The position numbers and the translations under genes are program-made. A stretch of DNA of 64,000 nt from Eriocheir sinensis. Lineage: Eukaryota > Arthropoda > Malacostraca > Decapoda > Varunidae. The notes beneath the pieces were generated by a model, which was not told the origin of the DNA, did no database searches, and worked only from the letters and a program-made list of their open reading frames with translations. Each line of letters starts with the position of its first letter. Positions within the stretch are counted from its first letter, which is position 1. The DNA is taken from NCBI RefSeq assembly GCF_024679095.1, contig NC_066529.1, positions 4,980,366 to 5,044,365 of the forward strand. Direction: 5' to 3'. Shown in pieces: positions 1-11,329 of this stretch.

Positions 1-233
1 AAGCTGTTCCTTCTCCGTCACTTTTATCTCCTTGGTCCGCGGATTAGAGATTGTGTCCTCATGGTTGCCTCTATACGCTCTGAGCCACGGCGGACGTCTT
101 GTTAGGGGGCTTACCAGGGGATTCCGGCAAAGGAGGTCATTCCAGCTCACTGCCTAGGTTGGTAATTACACGAAAAAAAAGAATGTAATGAGAGAGACCG
201 TGTTGTCTGAGAGGACGCTAACATCTCACTCCG

Positions 234-353
234 GCAACCATCACTACTGCCACTACTACTACTACTACTACTACCACTACTACTACTATTACTATGACGA
301 CTACTACTACTATTCCCTCTACTATTACTATTACCACTACTACTATTACCATT
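234..353. repeat. Imperfect (TAC)n trinucleotide tract
   Basis: Mostly ACT/TAC triplets with scattered interruptions. It runs directly into the 108-bp duplication that follows. The open frames on both strands here come from triplet repetition and show no protein domain. Confidence 0.9.
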
Positions 354-563
354 ACCACAACTATAACCTTTGCAACCACTATCCCTGTCTTTACCTACAC
401 TGCTGCTATTGCTACCTCTTCTACCATTTCCTCTACCTCTGCCTAAACCACTACATCTATAACCACAACTATAACCTTTGCAACCACTATCCCTGTCTTT
501 ACCTACACTACTGCTATTGCTACCTCTTCTACCATTTCCTCTACCTCTGCCTAAACCACTACA
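354..563. repeat. Tandem duplication, 108-bp unit, two copies
   Basis: A segment beginning ACCACAACTATAACCTTTG occurs at 354 and again at 462, and the two copies stay nearly identical to 455 and 563. The unit is 108 bp (36 codons), so it repeats in phase. Minus-strand translation gives a twice-repeated block rich in G, R, N and S. The unit seems to be a further elaboration of the adjacent TAC-rich sequence. There is no sign that it is coding. Confidence 0.9.
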
Positions 564-619
564 CCCAAAATACATATACAAATACCACAATCTTAAGCCT
601 ATCCGCATCGGCTGAGAAA

Positions 620-1540
620 TAGCTGGTCAGAAAATGTTGAAAAGTCTAAGAAATGTCAAATTGATAAGACGTTGGCGGTGACGAGACGAAAGGGAACTGG
701 CAGTGGGAAAAAGGGAAGGGAAGGAGGGATACGGATCGAGAAGAAAGGAAAGGACCCCATACACGGAATTCGATAAAATAGGATTGGGTCTTTTTTCATG
801 GAGGGGACCACCACATTCAGCGAGTTTCCTTTTCCTTTTTACTCTCCTGACTGTGGTAAGCTTTTTTTCTTTACAAAGTTAGGCAGAGTTGACGTAAGGC
901 CTAGTGTCCGACTCCACCTCTTCCACAATGATATTTCCTCTCAATTTCAACATACAAACATTTCTATTCCACATCTTGAAACAGAACACCAACACAGCAG
1001 AAACGACTAAACTACAGACTGGACGCTAGGAATGGCTAACCTTTGACCTTGCAATGATTTTGGACTACGGCAGAAGGAACTTAGTGTTTATTAATTCCTT
1101 AAAAACTCAATTTCCCATCTGAAAACTGAACACAACCTATACGTCTCCACAATCTATCTTCCCCTCTCAAAAGCTAACCATATACAAGGGCCTTGGCCTC
1201 CCCTGTATGGCGTATGCATTACAAGTGTATGTGTGTAGAATAAATCTCATATTTCTGCTACGTGTTATTCTTATCCTCTTACTCTCCTTCTCTATACAAA
1301 CTTGCACGGACCCGAACCAAAGCAGACATAAGATTTGTCTCAGGTTTCATCCTTTGTCTTTGCTCGCCAATAGACTAATCCCGCCGAGCCTTCCTGGGAG
1401 CATGTTCTCGGGATTACGCCTTTATGTATTTTTCCTCCCTGTCAAGCAGCATCACAAATAGAAGGGAGAGTCGAGGGAGCCGAGCAAAAAACGCACAGTC
1501 ACGCACCGAGGAAATGTGACCTTTTAGTACAGTAACAACA
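620..1540. other. Unique sequence, nothing recognised
   Basis: Mixed-composition sequence with short chance reading frames only (for example 798-1010 and 1207-1461). No repeat, splice-flanked frame or promoter signature stands out. Confidence 0.6.
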
Positions 1541-1544
1541 CGCG

Positions 1545-1803
<259 letters not shown>

Positions 1804-1809
1804 GTGAGG

Positions 1810-2588
1810 GGCCCGCTGTTTGTATTCCGTTTGTTCAGCATTATGTAAATATTGGAGGAGGCCGAGGGAGGGCTTCTGAGAATGATACTTTTTCGTCTTA
1901 TTCTTCCTCCTCTGACCCTGGACCCACTAAAAAAAAAAAACTAAAGGTAAACAGTACCATGGGTGGAGACTACCAAAAAAGAGAAGTGAGAGAAAGAAAG
2001 AATAAACATAGATCGAAGAAGAACAGGATAAAAGCGAACCAATAAAATAAATAAGAGAAGGAAGAATGTGAAGAATAATTGACATGAAAGGAAAAATAAG
2101 TAAAAAAAGAAATATAATAACAGGGAAAAGAACAAAAAATATGAAAAAGAAAAATAACGGGAAAATAATTAAGAAACAACCGTGAGTTTCGAACAACTAA
2201 AAATATATATTAGAAAGGCAGAAGACTGAAAGGAGGGGCTCGGCTAAAACATATGACTAACAGATTAATTAAAAAAAATGGTATGAAAACGATAACTGAT
2301 GAAAAAAAAACCTAATAATTGACTGGTAAAAATTGGGGATTATATTAGATTTTTTTATTTTATTTACCGGAAAGCAATGAGAAATAAATAGAAGGAAAAA
2401 AGATGAAAAAACAGGGAAAAGAAAAAGAAAAAAAGAAAATAGTGATAAAAAGATCTGATGAAAGAGAGATAAAATGAAAAACTAACATGAAAGAGATAGA
2501 CTAGAAAAAAAAATGTGAAGAAAGAAAGAAAGAAAAAGATCATTACATAACAGCAACATGATCCCGTAACCACAAAAACAACAACAAT
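1810..2588. other. A-rich sequence without a gene
   Basis: Purine- and A-rich on the plus strand with many short A runs. The phenylalanine-rich minus-strand frames (1927-2615) are explained by this composition. Confidence 0.6.
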
Positions 2589-2589
2589 A

Positions 2590-2809
2590 AATATCACACA
2601 CAAAAAAAAACACAAATAGATAACAAGAAAAAAATAACAAACAAAACGAAAGAGAATGTAAAATGAAGAAAATCAAAACAAGTAAGAGAGACAAAAATAA
2701 TATATATATCACCAAAAACACACGAATAGATAACAAGAAAAAAAATAACAAACAAAACGAAAGAAAATGAAAAATGAAAAATAAAAACAAGTGACGAGGG
2801 ACAAAAAGG
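2590..2809. repeat. Tandem duplication, ~110-bp unit, two copies
   Basis: The string AATAGATAACAAGAAAAAAA occurs with small length differences at 2615 and 2725. The surrounding AACAAACAAAACGAAAG and AAAACAAGT segments follow in the same order in both halves. The copies differ by scattered substitutions and indels. Confidence 0.8.
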
Positions 2810-2934
2810 AATAAAAAGTGGAAAGAGAAACAGGAAACACTAAACCCACGCGAACATTTACCAGCGGAGAATACAAAAGTTTGTTCTTTATTGTAGGTGT
2901 GAAAAAAGGGGATGGAAGAAGGGTTGACGCTTTG

Positions 2935-2935
<1 letters not shown>

Positions 2936-2984
<49 letters not shown>
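2936..2984. repeat. (CT)n microsatellite
   Basis: Pure TC dinucleotides, 49 bp. Confidence 0.97.
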
Positions 2985-2986
<2 letters not shown>

Positions 2987-3228
2987 GTAACCTCTCTGTG
3001 TTATACAACTAATTTCTGACACTGCGTTTTTCTTTCCTCTGGTCACATAAAAACACTATTTTTTTCTTCTTTCTTTTTTGTCATTTTTCTTCTTCTAAGC
3101 CTTTTCGCAAGTATTTGTTATTGGTTCTTTTTTTATGTTATTCTCTACTCTTCGTTTCTTGTTCATTCTTTTTTTTTCTGTTACTTATTTGTTTATTGGT
3201 AGAGTGATAGTTTCCTTTTTTTCTCTCA

Positions 3229-3443
3229 ATACATGTTCTTTGGCGCTAAAATGTTAAAAAAAAAAAAAAATATGACCCTAGAAGACTGGAGTAAAAGAAG
3301 CCAGAGATGAATAGCTGAGAAAAGGAGGCGAGGAGGAGGAGGAAGCGGAAGACAGCAGTGGAGGAGAGGAATGGGTGAGGAAACGGAATTGACAAGGAAG
3401 AGGAGCTTGGGAATTAAGGGGCGGAGGAAGGAGGACGGGAGGA
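3229..3443. repeat. Interspersed repeat family 1, copy 1
   Basis: About 210 bp, beginning ATACATGTTCTT and ending in GGCGGAGGAAGGAGGACGGG. It is closely similar to 6098-6305 in the same orientation: both carry an A run near the start, then TATGACCCTAGAAGACTGGA, then a purine-rich body including ATTGACAAGGAAGAGGAGCT. The A run is 15 bases here and 8 in the other copy. I see no terminal inverted repeats. It could be a SINE-like retroposon or a dispersed segmental duplication. Confidence 0.8.
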
Positions 3444-4440
3444 AATAAGGACTTAATATCCGCCAAGACTTCACTATTATTATCGATATTTACTATTCGA
3501 CTCTCTGGCTTAATATCTCACGTGTCATTCAGTATTTTGCTATTCCTATGAGCATTTAATACCACCTAAAAATTTTCTACTATTATCGATATTAACTCTA
3601 AGTATTCATAGTTTACGCAAGGAAAGACGTCGATGATGTAATACTAGAGACACATAATATTTTTTTTCGCCTATTATCAGCTTTACTACTACTACTACTA
3701 CTCTACTATTTGTTCTACTATGAGTGATCATGAAATTTACCCTAAAAAAAATATCCGAGTCAGATACTTTCAAAAACAAAAATGCTCCTGTGAAAATTTT
3801 GCAAGTTTTAATATTTCCTTCCGTGTTTTGTTTTGCCTTTTTTCCGCCAGTGTCCTCGTCAGGTAGGAGTTCTGACCCGCCAGTGACCTCCCTTGCCTGA
3901 CTGACCAATTTTTCGGGTAGTTATTAATAGCACCGGACCGGAAGTTGCAATTATTCAGGTTAATGAGTACCGAAATTTTAATGAGATGCCGTTTCGAGCA
4001 CGTGCCAGGCCATCGATGTTTTTTTGTTTTGTTTACGTTTAAGAATTCATTAGTCATCCTTCGTGTGTTTTGTTCCTCAGTGACTGGAACGTATGAATAA
4101 ACGATGTGGTTAGTTACGTAATGTTATGGGTTGATGTGAGCTGGTACGATGCCAACTAATATTTCTATAGATTGAATTAAAAGAAGAAAAAAAAGTGTCT
4201 TAAGTTCTGTGCACCGTCTAACCTTAACCCGTATTGATATTTTATTTATTATACCCTTAAGAATGTTTTTAGTTGAATTATCTCGCTTCCATTGAAATTA
4301 CCTTATCTTCTTTTGAGTTATGCTGGTTTCGCTTTCTTGGTGTTAAAAAGACTGAATATGTTGTGCTATGTCTACTCGCAGCTCAACATTCCCATCTCAG
4401 TTTCATTGCATTTTTCTTTTTTCACTTCTAAACATCTCGC
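3444..4440. other. AT-rich unique sequence with a short (ACT)n
   Basis: A short (ACT)n tract lies at about 3684-3711. Near-identical 14-16 bp strings TATTATCGATATT(T/A)A lie at about 3478 and 3582. No gene is recognised. Confidence 0.6.
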
Positions 4441-4745
4441 TTAGCATTTAAATAGGAGTGGGAAGTAGGAGAGGAGTAGGAGAAGGTAGAGGAAGAGGGG
4501 GACCTGGAAAACAAAGACGATGGACGCGGACGAAGAGGAGAAGGAGGACGAAGAGGAGGAGGAGGAGGAAAGGAAGGGATTAGGAGTAGTAGAATGAGAA
4601 AAAAGAGGAGAAATATTGGGAGGAGTAAAAAAAAAAAAAAAGAGGAAGAGAAAATGAAGCAAAGTAATGAGAAGAGAAAGACGATATTTAAGTGACAATC
4701 AAATGAAGGGAGGGCGGAGGAGGAGTGGAGGAAGAAGCACGAAAA
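4441..4745. repeat. Purine-rich GGA/GAA low-complexity tract
   Basis: Almost all G and A on the plus strand, with GAGGAGGAGGA cores at 4545-4575 and an A run at 4628-4640. Ser/Phe frames on the minus strand reflect composition. Confidence 0.85.
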
Positions 4746-4827
4746 AGAGGAAATGTCTATTCAGTAGTTATCCATTTAAAAACAACTAAAGCAATCAAAA
4801 CATAAACAACAGGCCCAGAACACCAAC

Positions 4828-4905
4828 CTTGAAGTACGCCCAGACCCTCTTGGCAACGCACTTCTGGGCATCCCGCTCCTCGAGGTCGCGACACACGGCA
4901 CAAAC
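4828..4905 (-). CDS. Possible protein-coding exon fragment, unidentified
   Basis: Reading the minus strand from 4905 to 4828 gives 26 sense codons translating as VCAVCRDLEERDA followed by QKCVAKRVWAYFK. Twenty-one of the 26 codons end in G or C, much more than the AT-rich surroundings would give, and the composition is protein-like with three cysteines and mixed charges. A TAA lies just upstream (4906-4908 on the plus strand), so an acceptor or another exon would be needed. An AG precedes the frame at 4905-4906, with a weak pyrimidine tract. The 3' edge AAG|GTTGGT is a poor donor. Read through, the frame continues about 10 codons to TGA. I do not recognise the protein. It could be a real small exon, a pseudogene fragment or chance. 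Confidence 0.3.
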
Positions 4906-4909
4906 TTAA

Positions 4910-6097
4910 CATGATACTCGGCAAGTGTTTGACCCGCGCACCGCTGAGGCTGACCGGCGAAAGGAGGAAATACGGGGCTTACCAGTTATGCTAGAAGCTG
5001 TATGGATGTCATTTGTCACTTTTCACATTGTCTTATCCCGCGTGTAAAGTGGTATACTGTCAATAGCCCTCTCGAAAAGAAATGTTACAAGTTAAGAACG
5101 CCATATTAGCTCCGTTCCTCGAGTCTTTCATAAGTTATACAGCTTAGCTTGTTGATACAAACGAATAGCGAAGGTCAAAAGCTCAGAATGGCATCAGTTC
5201 TCTCTTCCTTTCCAGTGATGCCTTATTACACAAGTGTACCTCTCTCAAGGCCTGAAGAGATAGATAAAAAATCGTATCTTGTGCTAAACTATTACACCCC
5301 AACCTTGGCTACTGCAGTCTATTGTTTCCTTTTCTAATCCTCACTTCGTTACAGTAATAAGTTAGTTAAATACTTAATATAAACACCGAGAAATCGTGTT
5401 CACTGGTGAGGCGAGCGGGCAAGCGGTTGAGTTGAGTGAGCTGAAGCAAGAATAGACGGTTCGTCCGGAGCTCCGAAGCATTAACGCAACCACTTGTTCT
5501 CCCGAGTGTTGCCGACGCGCTGTCACTAATTTATCTTTCTTGCTTATGATGCATCTCTTTAATGGTGGTATGTTTCAGTTTAGTTTTGAATCCAGAGTTT
5601 GTGAGAAAATAAGAGTGAGAGTGGGAAGAGAAGGCGGAAACTGAAAGAGATAAGGGGAGAATGGAAGGGCGGGGTGGAGGCCGCAACGATGCCAGACTGT
5701 CGTACTCAACCTCTTATATTTACCAACTTCCGACCCAAAAACTGTCTCCTGGACCCCAATAACGAGATTCATTTATATTTATCGTTAAAATAGTTAATTC
5801 CTCATGTTTCTTAGCAATAGTTAGGGGTCAGAAACCGGTAAATACTATGCTCTTAGTACGATAATCTGACAACGGTGGTGGAGGGCGGCAGTCGGGGAGA
5901 GGAGGGGACGACGGTCGGTATTCCCAGATGCGTCCGACTCTCACATCAATTATTTTTAGAGGCAAAAGAAAAAAATAGAGGCTCGACGAATTATTACTTT
6001 TTTCACATTCCTGGTACAGAGGCTTTTCCAGACTACCACCGGGATCATAATGCCAACTACCCATGAAAGGGCCAAGCAACTACGAAAACTTTGTTAA
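4910..6097. other. Unique sequence, nothing recognised
   Basis: Mixed composition. The reading frames at 5149-5337, 5575-5772 and 5828-6079 are short, have no recognisable motif and show no third-position bias. Confidence 0.55.
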
Positions 6098-6305
6098 ATA
6101 CATGTTCTTGGGCGCTAAAAATGTTAAAAAAAATATGACCCTAGAAGACTGGAGTAAAAGAAGCCAGAAGTGAATAATTGAGAATAGGAGGCGAGTAGGA
6201 GTAAGCGGAAGACAGCAGTAGAGGAGAGGAAGGGGTGAGGAAACGGAATTGACAAGGAAGAGGAGCTTGGGAATTAAGGGGCGGAGGCAGGAGGACGGGA
6301 GGGAG
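6098..6305. repeat. Interspersed repeat family 1, copy 2
   Basis: Same-orientation partner of 3229-3443, with roughly 10% or more visible differences including a shortened A run and small indels. The two copies are about 2.9 kb apart with unrelated sequence between them, so this is a dispersed repeat and not a tandem duplication. Confidence 0.8.
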
Positions 6306-6340
6306 GGTAATGGGGGAGGGCAAAGTGAGTGGTAGGTACA

Positions 6341-6610
6341 GTACGTGACGCTGACCCAAATGCCTTCTTCTGCCTTTTACTTCCCCGTTTGCTCCCATAC
6401 TCCGCAGCTTAACCCTCCGTGCGTCGGGTTGGCGGCTTCGGATATTCAGAGCACGGGCAAGGCGGGTGAGAAGTGAACGCTGGAGTACGTGCCGCTGACC
6501 CAAATGTCGTACTGGGCCGCACTTGTGGTTGTCTATCAATTCGTATATTTGGCCTCTGTTTAACGCTGAGTTCCCTTATTCGGAGCACAGGAGCGGACCA
6601 AGGACTGAGT
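6341..6610. repeat. Diverged tandem duplication, ~140-bp unit
   Basis: GTACGTGACGCTGACCCAAATG at 6341 recurs as a close variant at 6485. A later GAGCACGGGCAAGG-like block at 6450 recurs as GAGCACAGGAGCGG at 6583. The period is 134-144 bp because of internal indels. Confidence 0.6.
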
Positions 6611-6685
6611 GATACAATGCGTGTTGGAGCCATATGGTGTATTTCGCGTTTTCATATATTGGTTTCCGTGTCTTTCAAGAGGTGG

Positions 6686-6832
6686 GTATCAGGACACCTC
6701 TCCTCCCGAAATTGACCTATCTTTCGGCCACTCCTCTTGACTCTTTTGTAGGAGCAGTGAGTTACTGTTTCCTTTTTTTTGCCCTTGAACGTTTCCTCTA
6801 CTGTGGAAAAATAAATAAATAAATAAATAAAT
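6686..6832 (-). mobile_element. SINE-like family 2, minus-strand copy
   Basis: The minus strand reads (ATTT)n, then a segment containing TTCAAGGGCA, then ACTCACTGCTCCT, GGCCGAAAGA, and finally GGTCAATTTCGGGAGGAGAG with GTGTCCTGATACC. The same ordered blocks occur on the plus strand at 41821-41960 and 47901-48051. The AATA repeat (6808-6832 on the plus strand) replaces the T-run head seen in other copies. No target-site duplication was found. Confidence 0.75.
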
Positions 6833-7507
6833 GTTTTGTTGGAGAATATCATTTCCCAGCCTCGCACCACGCATCGTTATTTCGTCCTTTCTGCTTCCGG
6901 TATTGTTTTCCATAGTTTTGAAGTTTACTATTTTCTCGTCCCACTGGCTAGTTTTCAATAGTCTCGGCTCTTGGAAGTGGACGTCCCTGCCTTGCATATA
7001 CCAGTGGTTTTGTATACCCGCCGTTAAAGGGGTTGACGATGGCAGGAGTAAGTGGATTTAAACTAATGCTCCCACTTCCATGTCGCGGCTTATATGATAA
7101 TTGAGGACCTTTTACAAGCTCTCCCTTCACAGTCCTTCCCGTGATATTCATTCCAACGATATCAGTATGCCAGATCCCGGTCACTACAAACTTTCTATGA
7201 AGCACTAGTACGGGCTAATGGCTTCATCCTATACATTGATTCTCTGTATGGTGTAAGTATATCAAGAGAAAGTAGGTGGAAGAGTAATTTAGTTTAGAAG
7301 TTGCCGATGTTTTTTGAGTTGGTAATAAATGACATCTCTTACTTATCTTCCTTTCCCTTCCCCCACCATCATCATCAGCATCACACATCTTTCTTTCAAT
7401 CTGTCATCATCTATTCTTCCTACTTCATTCCTTCACTCTCATCCCCCCATCCCCTCCCTCGCATCACCACCACCAACATCATCACCAGTTTTCTTCAAAT
7501 CTCTTAA
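6833..7507. other. Unique sequence, nothing firm
   Basis: A short frame ATG at 7218 leads to a donor-like GT|GTAAGTAT at 7250-7257 (a 34-nt frame encoding MASSYTLILCM), too short to support. The end of the block (7360-7480) is CAT/CCT-rich. Confidence 0.5.
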
Positions 7508-9923
7508 GGTAAAGCCCAGAATACAGCCGCAGGAGAAAGGTAAAGCCCAGAATACAGCCGCAGGAGAAAGGTAAAGCCCAGGATACAGCCGCAGGAGAAA
7601 GGTAAAGCCCAGGATACAGCCGCAGGAGAAAGGTAAAGCCCAGGATACAGCCCCGGGAGAAAGGTAAAGCCCAGGATACAGCCGCAGGAGAAAGGTAAAG
7701 CCCAGAATACAGCCGCAGGAGAAAGGTAAAGCCCAGGATACAGCCCCGGGAGAAAGGTAAAGCCCAGGATACAGCCCCGGGAGAAAGGTAAAGCCCAGGA
7801 TACAGCCGCAGGAGAAAGGTAAAGCCCAGGATACAGCCGCAGGAGAAAGATAAAGCCCAGGATACAGCCGCAGGAGAAAGGTAAAGGCCAGGATACAGCC
7901 GCAGGAGAAAGGTAAGGCCCAGGATACAGCCGCAGGAGAAAGGTGGGCCCAGGATACAGCCGCAGGAGAAAGGTAAAGGCCAGGATACAGCCGCAGGAGA
8001 AAGGTAAAGGCCAGGATACAGCCGCAGGAGAAAGGTAAAGGCCAGGATACAGCCGCAGGAGAAAGGTAAGGCCCAGGATACAGCCGCAGGAGAAAGGTAA
8101 GGCCCAGGATACAGCCGCAGGAGAAAGGTAAAGGCCAGGATACAGCCGCAGGAGAAAGGTAAAGCCCAGGATACAGCCGCAGGAGAAAGGTAAAGGCCAG
8201 GATACAGCCGCAGGAGAAAGGTAAGGCCCAGGATACAGCCGCAGGAGAAAGGTAAAGCCCAGGATACAGCCGCAGGAGAAAGGTAAAGGCCAGGATACAG
8301 CCGCAGGAGAAAGGTAAAGGCCAGGATACAGCCGCAGGAGAAAGGTAAAGCCCAGGATACAGCCGCAGGAGAAAGGTAAAGCCCAGGATACAGCCCCGGG
8401 AGAAAGGTAAAGCCCAGGATAAAGCCGCAGGAGAAAGGTAAAGCCCAGAATACAGCCGCAGGAGAAAGGTAAAGCCCAGAATACAGCCGCAGGAGAAAGG
8501 TAAAGCCCAGGATACAGCCGCAGGAGAAAGGTAAAGCCCAGAATACAGCCGCAGGAGAAAGGTAAAGCCCAGGATACAGCCGCAGGAGAAAGGTAAAGCC
8601 CAGGATACAGCCCCAGGAGAAAGGTAAAGCCCAGGATACAGCCCCAGGAGAAAGGTAAAGTCCAGGATACAGCCGCAGGAGAAAGGTAAAGCCCAGGATA
8701 CAGCCCCAGGAGAAAGGTAAAGCCCAGGATACAGCCCCAGGAGAAAGGTAAAGCCCAGGATACAGCCCCAGGAGAAAGGTAAAGCCCAGGATACAGCCGC
8801 AGGAGAAAGGTAAAGCCCAGGATACAGCCGCAGGAGAAAGGTAAAGCCCAGGATACAGCCCCAGGAGAAAGGTAAAGCCCAGAATACAGCCGCAGGAGAA
8901 AGGTAAAGCCCAGGATACAGCCGCAGGAGAAAGGTAAAGCCCAGGATACAGCCGCAGGAGAAAGGTAAAGCCCAGGATACAGCCGCAGGAGAAAGGTAAA
9001 ATCCAGGATACAGCCGCAGGAGAAAGGTAAAGCCCAGGATACAGCCCCAGGAGAAAGGTAAAGCCCAGTATACAGCCGCAGGAGAAAGGTACAGCCCAGG
9101 ATACAGCCGCAGGAGAAAGGTAAAGCCCAGGATACAGCCCCGGGAGAAAGGTAAAGCCCAGGATACAGCCCCAGGAGAAAGGTAAAGCCCAGGATACAGC
9201 CGCAGGAGAAAGGTAAAGCCCAGGATACAGCCCCAGGAGAAAGGTAAGGCCCAGGATACAGCCCCAGGAGAAAGGTAAAGCCCAGGATACAGCCGCAGGA
9301 GAAAGGTAAAGCCCAGGATACAGCCCCAGGAGAAAGGTAAAGCCCAGGATACAGCCCCAGGAGAAAGGTAAAGCCCAGGATACAGCCCCAGGAGAAAGGT
9401 AAAGCCCAGGATACAGCCCCAGGAGAAAGGTAAGGCCCAGGATACAGCCCCAGGAGAAAGGTAAAGCCCAGGATACAGCCCCAGGAGAAAGGTAAAGCCC
9501 AGGATACAGCCCCAGGAGAAAGGTAAAGCCCAGGATACAGCCCCAGGAGAAAGGTAAAGCCCAGGATACAGCCCCAGGAGAAAGGTAAAGCCCAGGATAC
9601 AGCCCCAGGAGAAAGGTAAAGCCCAGGATACAGCCCCAGGAGAAAGGTAAGGCCCAGGATACAGCCCCAGGAGAAAGGTAAAGCCCAGGATACAGCCCCG
9701 GGAGAAAGGTAAAGCCCAGGATACAGCCCCGGGAGAAAGGTAAAGCCCAGGATACAGCCCCGGGAGAAAGGTAAAGCCCAGGATACAGCCCCAGGAGAAA
9801 GGTAAAGCCCAGAATACAGCCCCGGGAGAAAGGTAAAGCCCAGGATACAGCCGCAGGAGAAAGGTAAAGCCCAGAATACAGCCCCAGGAGAAAGGTAAAG
9901 CCCAGGATACAGCCGCAGGAGAA
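7508..9923. repeat. 31-bp minisatellite, ~78 copies
   Basis: The unit starts GGTAAAGCCCAGGATACAGC and ends in the variable C(G/C)C(A/G)GGAGAAA; total length is 2,416 bp. Variation is confined to a few positions: GCCGCAGG versus GCCCCAGG or GCCCCGGG, AGGATAC versus AGAATAC, and AAAGCCC versus AAAGGCC or AAGGCCC. Types are regionally clustered, and the AAAGGCC form occurs only from about 7880 to 8330. One unit near 7943 has GGTGGGCCC with a base missing. The minus-strand unit has no stop in any phase. Because 31 is not a multiple of three, this creates frames of more than 800 codons that should not be read as genes. Confidence 0.98.
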
Positions 9924-9929
9924 CAAGAT

Positions 9930-10325
9930 CAAATCGTAAATACAAGACTACATGGAACGTTTCAATATAAGAACGATTAATGACAAAAATATATATATCC
10001 CACGCCACGAAAAAGAGCAACGTTATCACCAACACAAGGTCTTCCCTCTCTCTAATGGACAGCCCGGCCAGGCATTTTTTTCCTAATTATCCTCATTAGT
10101 AAAAGTCTGGAGTCTTGGCAGCGTGTTCTAATGATGCTAATTTAAAACTGCATCTCCGTTTGCTGTAATCTTTTGAAATTTACTGCTCGGATTTGCCAGC
10201 CGGAAAATATGTCTCTACTTACACTCGCAGATTTGTTTTCTCTCATCTTTGGTTGGGTTAGATTCTCATTTTTTTTTCCTTTACATTTTAAGTGTCACTG
10301 CGGCGTTGTGGCAGGAAATATTAGG
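9930..10325. other. Short unique spacer between arrays
   Basis: AT-rich sequence with a short ATATATATAT run at 9988. No gene or element recognised. Confidence 0.55.
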
Positions 10326-10739
10326 CAGGGGCCGAGATGGGTAGGAAACGGAAGAGGAAGGTAGGTCAGGGCAGGACAGTACGCGGCAGAGAAGGACAGG
10401 GCTGGAGAAGGAAGAGAAAGAAAGAGCAGGGAACGGATGGGAAGAAGAGAGAAGGGAATGACAGAAAGGGGAAAGTGAGGCAGGGCAAGTAATGGAAGAG
10501 CAGAACAAGAAGGGAAGAGAAGAGAAAAAGGAATTGAAGAGAATGGCAGGACAAGACTAAGTAGAAAAAAAGAAGGGCAGTGAAGGGCAGAAAACGACAA
10601 GGGAGAAAAGGGGACCGGAGGATAGGGAAGGGTAGTGAAGAGAGGACTGAAGCAGGGAAGGAAGAGGCAGGCAGGACAAAAAAAATGTAGGGAAAGGGAG
10701 GGCAGGAACGGCACGGAAGGGTACGAAGGTAAGGAAACG
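10326..10739. repeat. Degenerate G+A-rich flank of the 14-bp array
   Basis: Loosely repeated GGAAGGGAAGAG and GGCAGGACA motifs with no exact period. It is probably the degenerated edge of the array that follows. Confidence 0.7.
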
Positions 10740-11325
10740 AAAGGAAAGTCACGAAGGGAAGGGAATGAAGGGAAGGGCACGAAGGGAAGGGCACGAGAGG
10801 AAGGGAACGAAAGGAAGGGCACGAAGGGAAGGGCACGAAGGGAAAGGTACAAAGGGAAAGGTAACGAAGAGAAGGGAACGAAGGGAAGGGCACGAAGGGA
10901 AAGGTAACGAAGAGAAGGGAACGAAGGGAAGGGCACGAAGGGAAGGGCACGATGGGAAGGGCACAAAGGGAAGGGTACAAAGGGAAGGGTACAAAAGGAA
11001 GGGCACGAAGGGAAGGGCACAAAGGGAAAGGTAACGAAGAGAAGGGAACGAAGGGAAGGGCACGAAGGGAAGGGCACGATGGGAAGGGCACAAAGGGAAG
11101 GGTACAAAGGGAAGGGCACGAAGGGAAGGGCACGAAGGGAAGGGCACAAAGGGAAAGGTAACGAAGAGAAGGGAACGAAGGGAAGGGCACGAAGGGAAGG
11201 GCACGATGGGAAGGGCACAAAGGGAAGGGTACAAAGGGAAGGGCACGAAAGGAAGGGAACGAAAGGAGGGGCACGAAGGGAAGGGCACAAAGGGAAAGGT
11301 AACGAAGGGAAGGGCACGAGAAGAA
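10740..11325. repeat. 14-bp minisatellite with 127-bp higher-order units
   Basis: The basic unit is GGGCACGAAGGGAA with variants GGGCACAAAGGGAA, GGGTACAAAGGGAA and GGGCACGATGGGAA. A marker variant GGTAACGAAGAGAA recurs at 10861, 10904, 11031, 11158 and (as GGTAACGAAGGGAA) 11299. The 127-bp spacing (10904, 11031, 11158) equals nine 14-bp units plus one base, and the last interval is 141. Both strands lack stops in the unit, giving a 372-codon minus frame and shorter plus frames that are artefacts. Confidence 0.95.
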
Positions 11326-11329
11326 GGGA

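Noticed and set aside
7508..9923. CRISPR-like regular repeat array
   Set aside because: Units are directly adjacent with no unique spacers, and the window is eukaryotic in character. The same applies to 39219-39445.
7482..10035. Two overlapping minus-strand frames of 816 and 843 codons
   Set aside because: Both are readings of the 31-bp minisatellite, whose minus strand has no stop in any phase. Repeat origin fully explains them.
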